The position numbers and the translations under genes are program-made. The notes under the pieces are model-generated. The model did no database searches. It was not told where the DNA came from and saw only the letters and a list, made by a program, of their open reading frames with translations. Positions 7,225 through 7,275 of a DNA stretch of 7,275 nucleotides are shown one piece after another (position 1 is the first letter of the stretch; every line of letters begins with the position of its first letter). Source of the stretch: Nocardia sp. (GTDB taxonomy: Bacteria > Actinomycetota > Actinomycetes > Mycobacteriales > Mycobacteriaceae); the NCBI GenBank assembly GCA_013361595.1, contig JABFXT010000831.1, positions 1 to 7,275 of the forward strand, given 5' to 3'.

Positions 7225-7239
7225 GTCTAGACGCTAGTC
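7225..7239. promoter_or_regulatory. CTAG-containing imperfect inverted repeat just upstream of tmsA
   Basis: GTCTAG and CTAGTC flank a 3-base spacer (ACG), pairing except for one T/T mismatch. The inner GTCTAGAC (7225-7232) is itself a perfect palindrome. CTAG is a rare tetranucleotide in most bacterial genomes, and two copies lie within 11 bases here. On the minus strand TAGCGT (7236-7231) fits the loose actinobacterial -10 pattern TAnnnT and would place a transcript start near GTG 7224, so a leaderless mRNA is possible. Operator, promoter or chance are all open. Confidence 0.25.
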
Positions 7240-7275
7240 CTACTTGCTCTTGATCGGCCACAGCGGGGGGATCGT
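7240..7275 (-). CDS. Possible C-terminal tail of an upstream co-directional gene (partial)
   Basis: Read on the minus strand from the right edge, 11 codons give TIPPLWPIKSK and end in TAG at 7242-7240. All 11 third positions are G or C, as in the real genes here, and the stop sits 15-21 bases before the tmsA start options, a normal operon spacing. An open run of 11 codons is weak evidence by itself, and no family can be assigned. If real, the operon contains at least one gene before tmsA, and the start of that gene lies outside the window. Confidence 0.4.
   Translation of the reverse strand, partial: TIPPLWPIKSK

Noticed and set aside
1..7275. A novel defence, toxin-antitoxin, CRISPR or mobile system
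   Set aside because: All three large genes belong to recognisable housekeeping or signalling families. I found no direct-repeat array, transposase, integrase, nuclease or small toxin-antitoxin pair.

Overview
The window looks like chromosomal DNA from a high-GC mycolic-acid actinobacterium. Nocardia or a close relative is the best guess, based on strong G/C third-position bias and on three long proteins that resemble mycobacterial and nocardial families. No species-level call can be made from sequence alone. I see no insertion sequence, phage gene, CRISPR array, tRNA or rRNA.

Layout. Bases 1-94 form a long imperfect inverted repeat that may continue past the left edge. Bases 95-589 hold no convincing gene; much of this stretch is strikingly G/T-rich on the + strand, with one putative G-quadruplex and a pair of similar 23-24 bp motifs close to the next gene. 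Bases 590-4447 (+) encode a very large PknK-type protein: a Ser/Thr kinase fused to a MalT-like signal-transduction ATPase and a helical repeat region, with no LuxR-type DNA-binding domain at the end. Its true start may be ATG 590 or ATG 776. Converging on it after only 21 bp is a minus-strand operon: tmsA (7218-5782), an FAD-binding oxidoreductase, overlaps by ATGA with tmsB (5785-4469), a cyclopropane-synthase-family SAM methyltransferase. The last 36 bases read on the minus strand as the tail of another gene, so the operon may have at least three members.

How the genes work together. TmsB and TmsA (called BfaB and BfaA in mycobacteria) are the two-enzyme pathway for 10-methyl fatty acids such as tuberculostearic acid. 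TmsB adds a methylene carbon from SAM at the double bond of an oleoyl phospholipid, and TmsA reduces it to a methyl branch. PknK-type kinases are signalling regulators. Its tail-to-tail position next to a membrane-lipid operon is suggestive but does not prove a functional link.

I did not find a clearly undescribed system. The items most worth a second look are the inverted repeat at the left edge, the G-skewed gene-free stretch, the start and architecture of PknK, and the CTAG-containing site in front of tmsA.
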